Shown: positions 1-6,609, numbered from the stretch's first letter. The stretch is 7,271 bases of DNA from Candidatus Bathyarchaeota archaeon B63 (GCA_001593845.1 LUCF01000067.1:1-7271); one strand, 5' to 3'. Numbers and translations: made by a program. The notes: generated by a model from the sequence alone, not told the origin.

Positions 1-327
1 CTGGCTGTCACGAAGCTCGATGTTCTAAGCGGCATAAGCCCCCTCAGAGTCTGTGTGGGATACAGATGCGGGGATAAAACACTCGATACCGTGCCGCCGG
101 ATATAAGCACATTCGGGAGATGCAGGCCCATATATGAGGAGATTGAGGGCTGGCGGTCAGACGTGGATTGGGGAAGGGCGGTCAAGGAGGGGTACGAAGC
201 CCTCCCGGAGCAGGTGAAGGAGTACCTTCAGCTCATAGAGGAGCAGTTGAGGGTCCCCATAAGCATAGTATCGGTTGGGCCTGAAAGGAATGAAACAATA
301 GTCCTCGATGAGGCTCTCCTCAGCTGA
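1..327 (+). CDS. purA: Adenylosuccinate synthetase, C-terminal part (5' end outside window)
   Basis: This is the last 108 residues of adenylosuccinate synthetase, which joins IMP and aspartate using GTP in the first committed step to AMP, in the cytosol. The frame is open from base 1. It begins with the TKLDVLSG segment, which carries the TKxD guanine-recognition motif, followed by the family's C-terminal pattern: PPDIS, then RPIYEEIEGW, then VPISIVSVGPER near the end, the GPxR segment that closes the nucleotide site. The alignment of motifs matches the shorter archaeal PurA type. The TGA at 325-327 ends it in the expected place, so only the N-terminal part is missing because of the window edge. 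The next gene is convergent with a 91 bp gap, so purA is not in an operon with what follows. Identification is confident from motifs. Confidence 0.95.
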   Translation: MAVTKLDVLSGISPLRVCVGYRCGDKTLDTVPPDISTFGRCRPIYEEIEGWRSDVDWGRAVKEGYEALPEQVKEYLQLIEEQLRVPISIVSVGPERNETIVLDEALLS

Positions 328-365
328 ATGACCGAGGCGGGGAATGGTTCGACCCGTAAAGGCGA

Positions 366-376
366 GTTTCCGTTTT
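366..376 (+). terminator. Possible T-rich terminator after purA
   Basis: The run TTTCCGTTTT lies about 40 bases after the purA stop in the convergent gap. Archaeal terminators are often simple T-rich tracts without a strong hairpin. No convincing stem precedes it, so this is a weak call. Confidence 0.22.
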
Positions 377-418
377 GGGCCTGCTCATAATGCGATTCTG
401 CAGAGCGATGAGCACGGC

Positions 419-827
419 TTAGGCGTAACCCTCGATCACTATCCTGTTCCTCTGCCTTAGATAAACAGTGGGTATTCCAGCTTTCCTCAGCCTTCTCCTT
501 AGCTCAGCGTCGTTAGTTGCCACTGGAGCACCCATCTCACGGGCAACCCTGAAGATTACATCGTCGTAGCTCTCATCCCCTCCCCTCTCCACATCGATGA
601 CCCTGCACTTTCCCGCCAGCCTCAGGGCCGCGGAGAACTGCATCCGGCTCTTCACAGGGCTCTTATCCGCTATTCTTTTGAGCTCATCAATCGTCGTCGA
701 TAGGACAATCGGCTCAGCCTTGCCGAGGAGCTTATTGAGCTCATCAAGGATATCTATCCTGAACTGGAATGGAACTAGAAGAAAGTTTGAATCAAGGATG
801 ACCTTTACCGTTCTTGAGTCCCCCCAT
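419..827 (-). CDS. Fcf1/VapC9-like PIN-domain nuclease with a one-base frame problem at its start
   Basis: A single PIN domain, the fold of Mg-dependent endoribonucleases of the archaeal Fcf1/VapC9 type. The frame read down to TAA at 419 contains VKVILDSNFLLVPFQF (first catalytic Asp), IDELKRI (conserved Glu), ESYDDVI (second acidic site) and PVATNDAEL (late Asp), so all four acidic positions expected of an active PIN domain are present. The only canonical in-frame start is GTG at 655, which would delete the first Asp and Glu. The open frame runs up to 844 without ATG, GTG or TTG. An ATG at 827, nine bases after AAGGGAGG, is one base out of frame; removing one G from the six-G run at 820-825 would give MGDSRTVKVILDSN and a 135-residue protein, normal for the family. 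The coordinates given assume that reading. Alternatives are an ATT start at 832 or a real frameshift. The gene follows thrB by about 90 bp and converges on purA. No antitoxin-like partner is visible. Confidence 0.8.
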
Positions 828-836
828 GAAATACGT

Positions 837-842
837 CCTCCC
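837..842 (-). promoter_or_regulatory. Ribosome binding site GGGAGG for the PIN gene
   Basis: On the minus strand AAGGGAGG lies nine bases before ATG at 827 and four bases before ATT at 832. The spacing favours the ATG, which supports the idea that the PIN gene begins there and is shifted by one base. Confidence 0.6.
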
Positions 843-917
843 TTTTAAGGATAGGCCTGCATGGCGGCCTCCATCATCCCCCTCAGCAGCGGCATAGGGC
901 TCACCAACGATCCATGC

Positions 918-1853
918 TTAGCTCATCCTCTCCGTTCCAGTAAGCGAAGGCCTGCAGCAGCATGCAGTGCATTCTATTCCCTCATCCTGGAAGGCCTCCC
1001 TCATGGCCTCCGCTACATCTCTAGGCGAGGTCTTGGAGGAGTCGATGACCGCGATTACCCCAGGCCCAGCCCCACTGATCGCCACGCCAGCCGCACCAGC
1101 GTTCAGGGCGGCCATCTTGACCGGTTCGTAGCCCGGAATCAGCTTCTTCCTGTAGGGCTCAACGATCAGGTCGGTCATCCCACGCCCTATCATCTCAACA
1201 TCGCCTATGTGGAAGCCCGCGACTACCATAGCGGCATTCTGAATGTTCAGGACCGCATGCTTGAATGGCACGTGGCTGGGTAGAACCGCTCTTGCGGCTG
1301 CGGTCTTACTCTCCGCCGTCTCGATGCTGGGCAATGCGAGGGCAACCCATAGGTTGGGAGGGGGCTCCAAGCGGACAGCGGAGAGGGAGTCTCCATAGGT
1401 TCTGACGATCGTGAAGCCTCCGAGGACTGAGGCGGCGACGTTATCAGCGTGACTTGCACCCGCAGCAGCCTCCTCACCAACAGCGGCCCATCTGATGATC
1501 TCATCCTCTGATAACTCGAGATCAAGTAACTCGTTGAGGCCGAAGGCGCACGCAGCGGCGGACGCCCCGCTGCTTCCAAGCCCCATCCTCAATGGGACTC
1601 CTTTATGCAGGCGGATTCTCACGCCGACATCCCTATTCTTCAGTATTTCTTTGGCGACTAGGCCTGCGGTGTTCCTGTCAGGGGCCGTGGGGATCTCCTC
1701 AGCTCCGACCCCCGTGACCTCTATCTCTACTCCACCATCGGTGAGCTCGAGTGTAAGCGTATCGTGGAAGGCCTCGAGTGCCAAGCCGAAGGCGTCGAAC
1801 CCGGAGCCCAGATTCGCTGAGCTACATGGGGATCTCACCTTTACATCACGCAT
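918..1853 (-). CDS. thrB: Homoserine kinase
   Basis: A GHMP-superfamily kinase of 311 residues that phosphorylates L-homoserine with ATP to give O-phosphohomoserine, the substrate of threonine synthase. All three GHMP motifs are visible: N-terminal SSANLGSGFDAFGLAL (residues 11-26), the ATP phosphate-binding loop PLRMGLGSSGASAAA (87-101), and the C-terminal ISGAGPGVI (259-267). The HADNVAASVLGG stretch (135-146) is typical of homoserine kinases and separates it from mevalonate or GalK relatives. Length is close to the family norm of about 300. The ATG at 1853 is the only choice, because a stop lies in frame three codons upstream. No Shine-Dalgarno motif precedes it, so it may be read from a leaderless or nearly leaderless mRNA. 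No thrC or other threonine gene is present in the window. The tail is unusual in having three cysteines in a row (298-300). Confidence 0.95.
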   Translation of the reverse strand: MRDVKVRSPCSSANLGSGFDAFGLALEAFHDTLTLELTDGGVEIEVTGVGAEEIPTAPDRNTAGLVAKEILKNRDVGVRIRLHKGVPLRMGLGSSGASAAACAFGLNELLDLELSEDEIIRWAAVGEEAAAGASHADNVAASVLGGFTIVRTYGDSLSAVRLEPPPNLWVALALPSIETAESKTAAARAVLPSHVPFKHAVLNIQNAAMVVAGFHIGDVEMIGRGMTDLIVEPYRKKLIPGYEPVKMAALNAGAAGVAISGAGPGVIAVIDSSKTSPRDVAEAMREAFQDEGIECTACCCRPSLTGTERMS

Positions 1854-1876
1854 TGGACATCACGCTTTCCGGGACT

Positions 1877-1896
1877 GTTGAACTTTCTATTCTCGG
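1877..1896 (-). promoter_or_regulatory. Weak TATA-like box upstream of thrB
   Basis: The minus strand reads GAGAATAGAAAG about 35 bases before the thrB ATG, which would place transcription start near 1862 and give a leader of under ten bases. This agrees with the lack of a ribosome binding site, but the match to the archaeal TATA consensus is poor. Confidence 0.25.
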
Positions 1897-1913
1897 ATAT
1901 GAAGGGGGACGAA

Positions 1914-1928
1914 GGCCTGGCGGCCTGG
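1914..1928. repeat. Short tandem repeat GGCCTGG
   Basis: Two exact copies of GGCCTGG separated by one C lie in the 85 bp gap between thrB and the UroD-like gene, just past the latter's stop codon. No function is apparent. Confidence 0.4.
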
Positions 1929-1938
1929 AGATTCAAGG

Positions 1939-3042
1939 CTATGGCGGGAGCTCTGCATCCTCACGTCCGATCCGCATCCGCTTCTTTTTGAGGTACTCCC
2001 TATATGTTTGGTAGGAGACCTCGGGCGGGCATCTATGATCCACGAAGGGTATGTACCCGCCTTCCTCGAGTAATGGCGTAAGCCTATCCAGCTCCTTGTC
2101 GATGGCTTTTCCCCCGCGTATCAGCGCCCTCTTATCGACGTAGCCCATAAGCAGAACCTTGCGGCCGAATTCCTCACGGATCTTATAAGCGTCAGTGAAT
2201 CTAGCCTCGAGCGGGAACATGCAGTTTATCCCTCCCTTAAGCCATCCGGGGACGAGCTTCGATATGTCCCCATCGCAGTCAAGGACGTTTATGGTAACCC
2301 CGTATTCCCTCAGGACATCTGTGACCTTTCTGTATCGGGGAACCATGAACTCCTCGAAGTGGCGGACGGAGAGGAGAGGCCCACGGCTGTAGCACATGTC
2401 CTCCCACCAGCTGGCGAAGTCAACCTTGACATCCCTGAGCGCCCTTCGAATCATGCTGATCCAGAGGTCAACGAGGGTGTCCATCATCTCGGCCACCCAG
2501 TCCGGGTCTCTGTAGAAGGCTATTGATAGGCGCTCCACCCCCATCCAGTTCCTAAGCCACCCGTAGAGGCTCCCGATGCTTATCCCCAATGGATGATCGC
2601 GGTCCCTGTAGCTTTTGGCTACCTCATCCCAATTCAGCGGGAAGCGGCCGGGCGTCTCTGGGTCGAAGAACGGCCTAAGCCGCTCCCAATCATCACGGTC
2701 TTTAAGTGGGTGCCTCAAATAATGAGGGGGAGAAGAGGAATCTAAGGTGCGGATGCATATGCCGCCCATGCCGTCCTCAACGATTGCTCTTCCCCCCTCC
2801 TCCTTTATTATCCGGCTTGGAAGGGAAGGCCAGAGACCTGTTCTTATGGGCAGCCACTCGAGGCAGTCCCAACCCTCCAGGCCGAGATATAACTCGATAT
2901 CCCTATTCGTCCGTTTTTCCGGTGGAAGGCCCTCCCTATGCCACCGGATCATCGTCTCCGTCCAGAAGCCGAACTCATAGTCGGGAACCCTATCCACATC
3001 CTTAAACTGGAGCGTACGTAAGAAACGTTCTCTATGGTTCAT
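1939..3042 (-). CDS. Uroporphyrinogen decarboxylase-like (URO-D/MtaA superfamily) protein
   Basis: A 367-residue member of the URO-D superfamily, which includes true uroporphyrinogen decarboxylase and cobamide-dependent methyltransferases such as MtaA and CmuA. The N-terminus MNHRERFLRTL, then KDVDRVP, is typical of the uncharacterised members. Later landmarks are INVLDCDGDI (251-260), the site where MtaA-type enzymes carry a His-x-Cys metal pair, then NCMFPLE (273-279), LMGYVDKRAL, and VDHRCPPEV (334-342). It lacks the N-terminal signature of haem-pathway HemE, so haem synthesis is unlikely; a methyl-transfer or decarboxylation role on an unknown substrate is the best inference. A GTG at 3054 would add four residues, but it sits only two bases after GGAGGG, and the family start matches ATG 3042. 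No corrinoid protein or MtaB-like partner lies nearby. The gene is flanked by 126 bp and 85 bp gaps, so it is probably transcribed alone. Confidence 0.85.
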   Translation of the reverse strand: MNHRERFLRTLQFKDVDRVPDYEFGFWTETMIRWHREGLPPEKRTNRDIELYLGLEGWDCLEWLPIRTGLWPSLPSRIIKEEGGRAIVEDGMGGICIRTLDSSSPPHYLRHPLKDRDDWERLRPFFDPETPGRFPLNWDEVAKSYRDRDHPLGISIGSLYGWLRNWMGVERLSIAFYRDPDWVAEMMDTLVDLWISMIRRALRDVKVDFASWWEDMCYSRGPLLSVRHFEEFMVPRYRKVTDVLREYGVTINVLDCDGDISKLVPGWLKGGINCMFPLEARFTDAYKIREEFGRKVLLMGYVDKRALIRGGKAIDKELDRLTPLLEEGGYIPFVDHRCPPEVSYQTYREYLKKKRMRIGREDAELPP

Positions 3043-3056
3043 TCGGTCCCCCACCG

Positions 3057-3094
3057 CCCTCCATCATATCCCCAGCGACTACATTATTCTTTCG
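3057..3094 (-). promoter_or_regulatory. Possible promoter and ribosome binding site of the UroD-like gene
   Basis: On the minus strand AGAATAATG (3082-3090) is a TATA-like element about 44 bases before ATG 3042. GGAGGG lies at 3057-3062, and GGGGGA (3047-3052) five bases before the ATG could also pair with the 16S rRNA tail. The 126 bp gap upstream supports a separate promoter. Confidence 0.35.
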
Positions 3095-3179
3095 TTACGC
3101 TGTTGATAAGTCATATGGCAGATGAATCCAAGCGAGCAGCGATTATTCTGAGCCGTATTATCTGAGATTCAGTGACCCG

Positions 3180-3455
3180 TCACATCTTGGAGATATAGAC
3201 CCTTCTGCGCCCATTCTCCATGATCATCTTCAGCTTACACTCGGTCGTTAAGACCCGTATATCGTCTCCTTCTCTTCTGATCTTCACATCTTGGGCGATT
3301 ACGGGTTCAGATGTGACATTCAGGGTCGTGATGTTCGGGCTTCTCCAAGTAATTTCATATCCTGATGAGGTCTTCTTTATGGTGAAGCCGCCGAAGATCT
3401 CATATGTTATCTCCTGAACCTGAGGGTCCTTCCTCTTTCTTCTGAATAGCCTCAT
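3180..3455 (-). CDS. Small hypothetical protein, basic N-terminus, beta-rich
   Basis: A protein of 91 residues that I do not recognise. It opens with a strongly basic stretch, MRLFRRKRKD, followed by alternating polar and hydrophobic segments suggesting beta strands (EITYEIFGGFTIKK, GYEITWRS, DIRVLTTECKLKMIM, RRVYISKM). It has no signal peptide or membrane segment and one cysteine. ATG 3455 is preferred because GAGGGG lies six bases before it; ATG 3461 directly abuts that motif and would add two residues. It lies downstream of the vWA gene in the same direction but across a 150 bp gap with its own TATA-like box, so it may be transcribed independently. Codon use looks like its neighbours and the Shine-Dalgarno is good, which argues for a real gene. 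Function cannot be assigned; a small beta-sheet nucleic-acid or protein binding role is only a guess. Confidence 0.7.
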   Translation of the reverse strand: MRLFRRKRKDPQVQEITYEIFGGFTIKKTSSGYEITWRSPNITTLNVTSEPVIAQDVKIRREGDDIRVLTTECKLKMIMENGRRRVYISKM

Positions 3456-3461
3456 CTCCAT

Positions 3462-3467
3462 CCCCTC
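3462..3467 (-). promoter_or_regulatory. Ribosome binding site GAGGGG deciding the start of the small gene
   Basis: GAGGGG on the minus strand ends six bases before ATG 3455 and directly touches ATG 3461. The spacing favours the inner ATG. Confidence 0.5.
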
Positions 3468-3492
3468 TTTTGGACTCCTAGATTTATCAAGA

Positions 3493-3510
3493 TAGACTTA
3501 AACTTATCGG
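3493..3510 (-). promoter_or_regulatory. TATA-like promoter box of the small gene
   Basis: The minus strand reads CCGATAAGTTTAAGTCTA, an AT-rich core behind a possible BRE-like purine element, centred about 45 bases before ATG 3455. Transcription would then start near 3475 and leave a short leader that still contains the GAGGGG ribosome binding site. A second AT-rich stretch, GATAAATTTT on the minus strand near 3552-3562, could be an alternative. Confidence 0.4.
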
Positions 3511-3583
3511 GTGTTTCTCAGGGCGGAGAGGCTGAACGTGATGAGGAAGCCGAAAATTTATCAGTGATGTTTTTCGCCGTGAT

Positions 3584-3600
3584 ATCCCCTAAAGGGGGAT
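3584..3600. repeat. Inverted repeat ATCCCC-5 nt-GGGGAT after the vWA gene
   Basis: A perfect 6 bp stem with a five-base loop, starting 13 bases past the vWA stop codon. It could help end or stabilise the vWA transcript. There is no T-run directly after it on the minus strand, so a terminator role is uncertain. Confidence 0.35.
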
Positions 3601-3612
3601 GGTCTCTCAGAT

Positions 3613-5313
3613 CTACGTCACAAACCGCCCGTAGACCCTCATGGACTCCGAGAGTACGAGCCCATGCAGGTCCGCTTCTGGGTTGACGACGTTCCTGATC
3701 CTTAGGTTCGGGGTGCGTTTAATTAGTTCCACCCGGTCATGGTATTCCCCGCCCTTTATTAGGAAGATGATGACGCTATGCCCGGATTCTGAGATCCTCT
3801 TGAGGGAGGGAACGGCCTCCTCAACGTTCTGCCATCCCCCATCAGTAATCACCACGATGAAGCATGGTCCCTTATTCTCTGAGGCTAGCCTCTGAACCTC
3901 GAATGATGGGAAGATCGTGAATTCGTCGAAGCTCATTGAGAGGGCTAGCTCCTTCGTCTCCTCAGGGGCTTCCCAGTCAGCTGATACGTAGCCGGTTGAG
4001 AAGGTCACGACGGCCGTTCTTCCCCCTGACCTCCACGCGCTTTGATGAGCGATGAAGGCGGCGACGGCGGCTTCGTTATGTACGCCTCCCATGCTTCGGC
4101 TCACGTCTAGAACTGTGATTGTGGATGGGACGAAGCCGCTTGATATCGATTGGCCATGCGGGGTGGGCTCCTCAACCCACTTTAGAGTTGTGACCTCCGG
4201 GATTATGGGTCCCTCGTCGAGGCTGGTCTCGACGTCAAGGTCCTCGATCTCGTCTTCTATGTACCATTCATCCGGATATCTTATGACTGACCAGACTGGG
4301 CGGCGCCTCCGGCTCTCCGCTAGATAATGTATTATGGCTCGTTGGGCCCTTGACTTGAACCAGTACCTCTTCCACATGATCTCGCTTAGGTTTTTGAGCC
4401 TGAGCTTCTTGTAGGGTTTAGACATGGATGTTGGTAGGCGGGGCTCATCCATGAGGTCTACGGCCAGATCATAACCCCCACCGGTCCTTTGCCGGTCTCC
4501 CATGGCTTTAGTCGCTTTCATATCTGTCTTCTCATCTTTGAGCCCCCCATGTTCCCCCTTTTTCCTGTGCATCTTCAGTTTCAAGGCTTCTCTGGCCCTC
4601 TTCTCCTCGCCGGATGGGAGGCGAGGTTTAATCCAATGCTCATAAAATTCCTTAGCCGCCTTCTCATCGGTGATAGACCCGTAGGTCTCGAAGAATCCCT
4701 CGATGGTTGAGCGTTGGAAGTCCTCCCTGACGTTGAGGGGGTTCCGCCTGATGGACCTTTCGATCTCCTTCTTCGAGAATGCGCGGGACCTCCCCCTGAG
4801 CCTCTGAAGAACGGACGCTATCATCTGGACCTTCGTCTGCCACGGCCTATCCAATGAGGAGATGAGGAGGATCTCCCTGGCGGTCTTAGCTAGCGTCTCA
4901 TCCGGGATCTTAACCGCCGGATTTACGCATAGGTAAATGCTGTTCATTATCTCCTCTGCTAATGTGGAGGGGCCTTTCCCGATTATGCGGGTGTGATATG
5001 GGAGCTCTCCGAACCGTCGGGGTAGATAATACAGATCAACCTGGATGTCTGAGAATATCTGGGTTGCGAGATACGCTATGCCCCAGTCTCGAACCTGTTC
5101 ATAGGCGGCCCGTTGCAGATTATACGCCGTTCTTATATCGTATGGACAATGATGAACGTGAGATAGCTGGTGACGGAAGTACCAGAGCAGATACTTCTCC
5201 GGGTCCGCTCCCTTCGGGACGATATCGGGCTTCAGATAGATCGTCCCATTGACAGCCGTAAACTTGGATTCCTCGTCGTGACCCCTGTCCTCCCCGGAGA
5301 GTGAGAGCCTCAC
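3613..5313 (-). CDS. vWA-domain protein with N-terminal zincin-like region, MoxR partner
   Basis: From GTG 5313 this reads 566 residues in two parts. The N-terminal part has FRHQLSHVHHCPYDIRTAY (HxxxH at 48-52, then C56-P-Y-D59) and IFSDIQVDLYY (D89), the layout of putative metallopeptidase regions fused to vWA domains, but the catalytic Glu of HExxH is Gln here. A basic, charged linker spans about 230-340. The C-terminal vWA domain starts near 397 with TVLDVSRSMGG (MIDAS D403-x-S405-x-S407), has a possible MIDAS Thr at 466, and continues through VVTFSTG to VVITDGG (D491), so metal binding looks intact. No signal peptide or membrane segment is seen, so the protein is probably cytosolic. It follows the MoxR ATPase directly, and such pairs (RavA-ViaA, CoxD-CoxE) form chaperone-adaptor complexes. 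GTG 5313 lacks a ribosome binding site and the reading continues convincingly upstream, so the true N-terminus is probably about 20 residues longer (see 5314-5371). Confidence 0.85.
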   Translation of the reverse strand: MRLSLSGEDRGHDEESKFTAVNGTIYLKPDIVPKGADPEKYLLWYFRHQLSHVHHCPYDIRTAYNLQRAAYEQVRDWGIAYLATQIFSDIQVDLYYLPRRFGELPYHTRIIGKGPSTLAEEIMNSIYLCVNPAVKIPDETLAKTAREILLISSLDRPWQTKVQMIASVLQRLRGRSRAFSKKEIERSIRRNPLNVREDFQRSTIEGFFETYGSITDEKAAKEFYEHWIKPRLPSGEEKRAREALKLKMHRKKGEHGGLKDEKTDMKATKAMGDRQRTGGGYDLAVDLMDEPRLPTSMSKPYKKLRLKNLSEIMWKRYWFKSRAQRAIIHYLAESRRRRPVWSVIRYPDEWYIEDEIEDLDVETSLDEGPIIPEVTTLKWVEEPTPHGQSISSGFVPSTITVLDVSRSMGGVHNEAAVAAFIAHQSAWRSGGRTAVVTFSTGYVSADWEAPEETKELALSMSFDEFTIFPSFEVQRLASENKGPCFIVVITDGGWQNVEEAVPSLKRISESGHSVIIFLIKGGEYHDRVELIKRTPNLRIRNVVNPEADLHGLVLSESMRVYGRFVT

Positions 5314-5371
5314 CTGTGGGCAGTAGAGCTCAGACCATGCCTTTGATGATATCGATGCGCTGAGCGGTCAT
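5314..5371 (-). other. Probable missing N-terminus of the vWA protein, one base out of frame
   Basis: ATG at 5371 lies eight bases after the MoxR stop and begins MTAQRIDIIKGMV before a stop at 5330-5332. The vWA frame is open from 5367 and reads KAWSELYCPQ just before GTG 5313. Joining the two with one base fewer, for example in the AAAGG around 5340-5344, gives MTAQRIDIIKAWSELYCPQ running straight into the vWA protein. That is a natural start for an operon gene. The cause may be a sequence error or a real frameshift. Confidence 0.55.
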
Positions 5372-5379
5372 TTATGGCT

Positions 5380-6600
5380 TCACTCTCCATAAGTGTGGCC
5401 CTCCCAGCCCATCTGTAAAGATAAGGTCTCCTCCTCTTTGATTAGCCCATTCTTCACCCAGATTCTCTCCATCTTCATCAGCTCCTCCGCGAAGACGACG
5501 TCCTCGACCGCCGCTTCCCTTGCGAGTCTATAGATTGAGCGGTCAAAGCCCTTTAACAGCTCATTCAGGATCGTCCATTGGCCCCTGGCATCCCTATCAG
5601 CCATCTTTATTCTCTCCGCTCCGAGGAGATCCTTGATGTCAGCGGGAACATTTCTTGTCCTAACGAGGGAGAGCCGATGAGGAAGAATCCAAAAGGCCAT
5701 GCGGAGGATGTCCTCCAGATCGCATTTTCCATCCAGCCACTTCGCTGCTTTGGCAAGGTGGACCAGGGCAACGGTTGCCCTCTCGCTGAGGGGCTCCTTA
5801 ATCCTGCTGCAGATATCACGGACGAAGTGGCACCCCTCGCATAGGGTTGGGGGCTTAATCTCCGAGTTCTCCTTGTCCCGTATGCACGCCTGGAAATCCC
5901 TGACTATCTGGTTTATGAACCCAATCTGCGCTGGGTTTAGCTCCACCTCTGAGACCTGCCTCCTCGCCTCTTCGAGCTCCTCAAAGGAAAGGATCTGAGG
6001 CATGGAATCTATGAGGTTCCCGTCATGCTTCTCAAGTAGGTCTTGGAGCTGAAACTTCTCGCTTAGGGTGAGGGATCTGAGGAATATGCATACGTCGAAT
6101 CTGTCGTAGAATGGCTGCGGATGAATGAAGGAGGTCGCATCCATTGGGTTCTCATTTGCGACTAGGATGTAATCGCCGATCTTCGCCCTCTTACCATAGG
6201 CCCAAACCTCCCCGAACTGCATGAGATGATGGATGTTCGCCGTGGTGTATGGGTTAAGCCGATTAACCTCGTCTATGGCCTTTCCCCTGCTCTGAACGAA
6301 GGCCGCCCATAAGACCCGTTCAACCCCCTCCTTCTCAAGCGAGGGGATATGAAGCCTCCCAACAACCTCCCCCCGCTTTACTTCTGAAGCTCCAGAGATG
6401 ACTACGAAATCGTCTCCGCAGATCCCCTTAAGCATCAGGAGCATGAGCGTGGATTTCCCTAGGCCGCGGGGAGCCCGTATCAGTGTGGTGGATCGGCTGT
6501 GGAGCTGATTCATGATCATTAAGTGTATAATCTCCCCGTGTCCGACGAATCTCGATCTTACCTCATTCTCCCATTCCCTGATTTTGTTCTGGAGACTCAA
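5380..6600 (-). CDS. MoxR-family AAA+ ATPase with Cys cluster
   Basis: A 406-residue AAA+ ATPase of the MoxR/chelatase-like clade, which remodels protein complexes or helps insert cofactors with vWA partners. Walker A is APRGLGKST (43-51, first Gly replaced by Ala), Walker B is KAIDEVNR (D110, E111), sensor 1 is LVANENP (N149), the arginine finger is YDRFD (R167), and sensor 2 is LSERATVAL (R274). Between the core and the lid there is CEGCHFVRDIC (C254, C257, C264), with another Cys at 293, which could bind zinc or an iron-sulfur cluster. The C-terminal extension after about 315 is not recognised. The start is TTG 6600, nine bases after GAGGGA; no ATG or GTG is available upstream, and later Mets would cut the domain. 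The vWA gene starts about eight bases after its stop, and the tail-anchored gene ends 34 bp before it, so the three are probably one operon. Confidence 0.92.
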   Translation of the reverse strand: MSLQNKIREWENEVRSRFVGHGEIIHLMIMNQLHSRSTTLIRAPRGLGKSTLMLLMLKGICGDDFVVISGASEVKRGEVVGRLHIPSLEKEGVERVLWAAFVQSRGKAIDEVNRLNPYTTANIHHLMQFGEVWAYGKRAKIGDYILVANENPMDATSFIHPQPFYDRFDVCIFLRSLTLSEKFQLQDLLEKHDGNLIDSMPQILSFEELEEARRQVSEVELNPAQIGFINQIVRDFQACIRDKENSEIKPPTLCEGCHFVRDICSRIKEPLSERATVALVHLAKAAKWLDGKCDLEDILRMAFWILPHRLSLVRTRNVPADIKDLLGAERIKMADRDARGQWTILNELLKGFDRSIYRLAREAAVEDVVFAEELMKMERIWVKNGLIKEEETLSLQMGWEGHTYGE

Positions 6601-6609
6601 TTTATTCGT

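Noticed and set aside
419..847. PIN gene as the toxin of a VapBC toxin-antitoxin pair
   Set aside because: No small antitoxin gene precedes it; the upstream neighbour is thrB, and the sequence looks like the Fcf1/VapC9 type rather than a classical VapC.
597..848. Plus-strand open frame opposite the PIN gene
   Set aside because: It is the antisense shadow of the PIN coding sequence; the minus-strand reading has all the catalytic motifs.
845..963. Short minus-strand frames in and near the thrB-PIN gap (starting ATG 963 and ATG 895)
   Set aside because: The 20- and 16-residue peptides have no ribosome binding site and no recognisable sequence. The first overlaps the thrB end; the thrB reading frame already ends in a plausible family tail.
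861..1881. Several open frames over homoserine kinase (plus strand 861-1283 and 1495-1881, minus strand 1247-1579)
   Set aside because: They lie over thrB, have low-complexity Ser/Pro/Arg-rich composition, and show no recognisable domain.
2195..3005. Plus-strand open frames opposite the UroD-like gene
   Set aside because: Antisense shadows with no domain features; the minus-strand protein is clearly real.
3172..3183. Palindrome GTGAC-CC-GTCAC over the stop codon of the small protein
   Set aside because: Only 5 bp arms with a two-base spacer; too short to distinguish from chance and too tight for an RNA hairpin.
4052..5252. Plus-strand open frames opposite the vWA gene
   Set aside because: Antisense shadows; composition is not protein-like and no start signals are seen.
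5578..5998. Open frames on both strands over the MoxR gene
   Set aside because: They overlap the AAA+ frame, which contains a complete set of ATPase motifs.
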